Shown: positions 62,364 through 64,000 of the stretch, one piece after another
How positions within the stretch are numbered: the first letter of the stretch is position 1
Layout of the letters: each line of letters opens with the position of its first letter
Assembly (NCBI GenBank): GCA_900540805.1
Contig: UQHL01000003.1
Coordinates: forward strand, 1 to 64,000
DNA length: 64,000 bases
From: an uncultured Eubacteriales bacterium
GTDB lineage: Bacteria > Bacillota > Clostridia > Christensenellales > Borkfalkiaceae
Reading direction: 5' to 3'
Program-made: the position numbers and the translations under genes
The notes under the pieces: generated by a model
Database searches by the model: none
What the model was told of the DNA's origin: nothing
The model's input: the letters and a program-made list of their open reading frames with translations, nothing else

Positions 62364-63193
62364 TTTTCCTCCGCTGACAGCATCGTTTTGTTTTTATGAA
62401 TGCGCCTGTATTCGTTAGGCGTCATTCCAAGCACCTTTTTGAACGCATAATGAAAGTTTTTTATATCCGAAAAGCCGATGACCTCGCTGATCTCCACGAT
62501 CGTATTATTTGTTTCGACAAGATATCTGCAGCCCTGTTCGATCCGATAGCGCAGGAGATATTCGATAACGGAGGTCTTTCGCTCCTTTCTAAATAATTTC
62601 TGCAAATAGCCGCTGGTAAGTCCCACATGATCAGCAACGTCTTCAAGCTTCAATCTCTTCGAATAGTTATCCGCAATAAATTTCACCGCCAGCATAACAT
62701 AAGTGAGGTTGCGGTTTTTGTTCGGCTTGCTGTCCACGCCCGCTTCATACATCCGCGCCAACGAAGTCAGCAAAAAATAGAGACAGCCTTTCATGGCTTC
62801 GTTGCAAAACGCTCTCCGCTCCTCGTATTCTTTCCTCGCCCGGTTTATCATCGCAGGAATCTCCGGCAAGTGCAACGTATTGAAAGGTACGATCGGCTGA
62901 AACACCGAATAATCGAACTCCAAAAAACTCTTTAAAAATATAATATTTATCAGTTCGAATTCGTTTTCGTCACAGGTAGGGCGGGTGGAATGTTCGCTGT
63001 CGTCGGAAATAATAAACATATCTCCCTGTTTTAAGTTGATCGTCTCGTAACTGAGTTTTTGCACCGCCGTACCGCGCTCCACATAAACAAGCTCGACAAA
63101 TTCGTGACGGTGTTTAAGTACGGATTCATAACCGACGCTTTTCACGACGGCGTATTCCTTTTCCGACTCGAACATTTTAATGTTGAAAATCAT
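62360..63193 (-). CDS. AraC-family transcriptional regulator of cassette D
   Basis: A 277-residue regulator. The N-terminal cupin half has H-R-H-E-F-V-E-L-V-Y-V and L-K-Q-G-D-M-F-I-I. The C-terminal double helix-turn-helix covers about 175-265, with L-E-D-V-A-D-H-V-G-L-T-S-G-Y-L-Q-K-L-F and I-G-F-S-D-I-K-N-F-H-Y-A-F-K-K. A TTG six bases upstream is in frame; the ATG at 63193 overlaps the upstream stop as ATGA and is preferred. Unlike the other regulators it sits inside the operon it presumably controls. Confidence 0.88.
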   Translation of the reverse strand: MIFNIKMFESEKEYAVVKSVGYESVLKHRHEFVELVYVERGTAVQKLSYETINLKQGDMFIISDDSEHSTRPTCDENEFELINIIFLKSFLEFDYSVFQPIVPFNTLHLPEIPAMINRARKEYEERRAFCNEAMKGCLYFLLTSLARMYEAGVDSKPNKNRNLTYVMLAVKFIADNYSKRLKLEDVADHVGLTSGYLQKLFRKERKTSVIEYLLRYRIEQGCRYLVETNNTIVEISEVIGFSDIKNFHYAFKKVLGMTPNEYRRIHKNKTMLSAEEK

Positions 63194-64000
63194 GAACAAT
63201 CGACTTCCTTTCGCTTCTGCGGCTCTATTCTGTATTTTTTCCGGCCAAGTTCAAGCGTACCGTACATATCGTCGCTATAGACGGAAATTTTTTCTTTCGT
63301 CATGGAAATTTTCACGCTTCCTCTCGCCAACGGCAATTCCGCGTCAAAGCTATCCAACCCCGCAAGACATGGCTTTAATATAAATTCCCCATCCGCGGGC
63401 GTAAGGCCGACAATGTATTTCCCGATGAGATAGAGCGGACTTGCACCCCAAGCATGGCAGAGACTCTTACCGTATTTTCTCCCGTACATCACATACTTCT
63501 CCCTACCCTGTTGCCGATAATCGTATGCTTCCCAAAAGGTTGTGGCGCCCTCTTTCAGCATACCTCCCCAATAATTTCTAATCTCTTCCAGGACATACTC
63601 CTGTTCGCCCATTTTGCACAAAGCGGAAAATTCGTAAAATTTCATATACGGTGTCACGATAGAGGGAATCCTGTCGTTTTTAAGAACGCTTTCCTTTATA
63701 TGCTCTTTTCGCTCTTCCGCACACACGTCGTAAAGTACGGCAAACATATTGGGATATCTTAAAATCTTTTCGTCCGACTTTCCGTCTTTGAGCGAATAGA
63801 TATAAGCTTTTTGTTTCTCGTCCCAAAACACATCCAACTTTTTCAGCTTCTCCGCCCAAAGGGTCCGATACGCCGCGGCTTTCTCCGCCTCACCAAACAT
63901 TTCGCCTAATTCCGCACAGTTTTTCAATGCGACAATCATAAGTATCTGCTCGAAACAGACTTCTCCGCTATTGTCGAGGTCCGCCCAATCGACAAATACC
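63190..64000 (-). CDS. GH78-like alpha-L-rhamnosidase family protein (5' end cut by window edge)
   Basis: The C-terminal 270 residues of a protein that continues beyond the right edge. The frame is open to base 64000 and reads F-V-D-W-A-D-L-D there, close to the F-(I/V)-D-W motif of GH78. The helical barrel then shows L-K-E-G-A-T-T-F-W-E and S-L-C-H-A-W-G-A-S-P, followed by a C-terminal beta-sandwich. The family releases alpha-L-rhamnose. Signal peptide and N-terminal domains are out of view, so its location is unknown. It is the first visible gene of cassette D. Confidence 0.78.
   Translation of the reverse strand, partial: VFVDWADLDNSGEVCFEQILMIVALKNCAELGEMFGEAEKAAAYRTLWAEKLKKLDVFWDEKQKAYIYSLKDGKSDEKILRYPNMFAVLYDVCAEERKEHIKESVLKNDRIPSIVTPYMKFYEFSALCKMGEQEYVLEEIRNYWGGMLKEGATTFWEAYDYRQQGREKYVMYGRKYGKSLCHAWGASPLYLIGKYIVGLTPADGEFILKPCLAGLDSFDAELPLARGSVKISMTKEKISVYSDDMYGTLELGRKKYRIEPQKRKEVDCS

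Noticed and set aside
1..64000. tRNA, rRNA, riboswitches, prophage or replication origin
   Set aside because: I saw no cloverleaf, no rRNA segment, no recognised riboswitch core, no phage structural genes and no origin-type repeats in the window.

Overview
The window looks like chromosome from an anaerobic member of the Bacillota, probably a gut-type Clostridia. The evidence is strong AGGAGG-type ribosome binding sites, consensus sigma-A promoters, type II lipoprotein signals, CUT1 sugar transporters, and LacI, AraC and ArsR-type regulators. No marker gene allows a closer assignment. Almost everything lies on the minus strand; the only convincing plus-strand genes are two regulators, at 30076-30846 and 43551-44480.

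The window is a carbohydrate-use island made of four cassettes. Each has one lipoprotein sugar-binding protein, two membrane permeases, glycoside hydrolases or esterases, large surface proteins and its own regulator. No cassette encodes an ATPase, so all four transporters presumably share one encoded elsewhere. Cassette A (left edge to 14934) has a LacI-type repressor, a cytoplasmic GH94-type phosphorylase, transporter A, an Ig-like surface protein and three tandem GH99/GH71-like lipoproteins. Three copies of a palindrome, TTTAC(C/T)CG(C/A)GTAAA, sit just downstream of its promoters. Cassette B (15309-29898) is a nine-gene run starting with a GH127-type beta-L-arabinofuranosidase and a nucleoside-hydrolase-like enzyme. 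It continues with a CBM-repeat surface protein, transporter B, a secreted ADP-ribosylglycohydrolase-fold lipoprotein, another surface protein and a two-domain SGNH esterase. A divergent AraC-type regulator faces it.

Cassette C (31793-43449) has a sialidase-fold lipoprotein, transporter C, a 1337-residue modular lipoprotein, a GH2 enzyme and a GH-A enzyme. A divergent ArsR-type regulator faces it, with a promoter placed so that its mRNA should be leaderless. Cassette D (44560 to the right edge) has a GH78-like enzyme cut by the window edge, an AraC-type regulator, an LplB/LplC-type transporter with an oversized first permease, an (alpha/alpha)6-barrel lipoprotein and four long surface proteins. 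Between cassettes B and C lies a decayed IS200-type transposase gene. The 530-bp gap after the LacI gene holds a promoter-terminator unit that looks like a small RNA gene.

The activities (alpha-L-rhamnosidase-like, beta-L-arabinofuranosidase, GH2, esterase, GH99-like, sugar phosphorylase) fit plant cell wall or complex glycan side chains, but no substrate can be proven from sequence. The most unusual feature is that seven secreted proteins share a C-terminal tail: a small linker, Gly-Cys-(Gly/Asn/Lys/Ser)-(Ser/Gly), one membrane helix and a basic end. None has LPxTG. This resembles the MYXO-CTERM and Synergist-CTERM logic and may mark an uncharacterised anchoring route.
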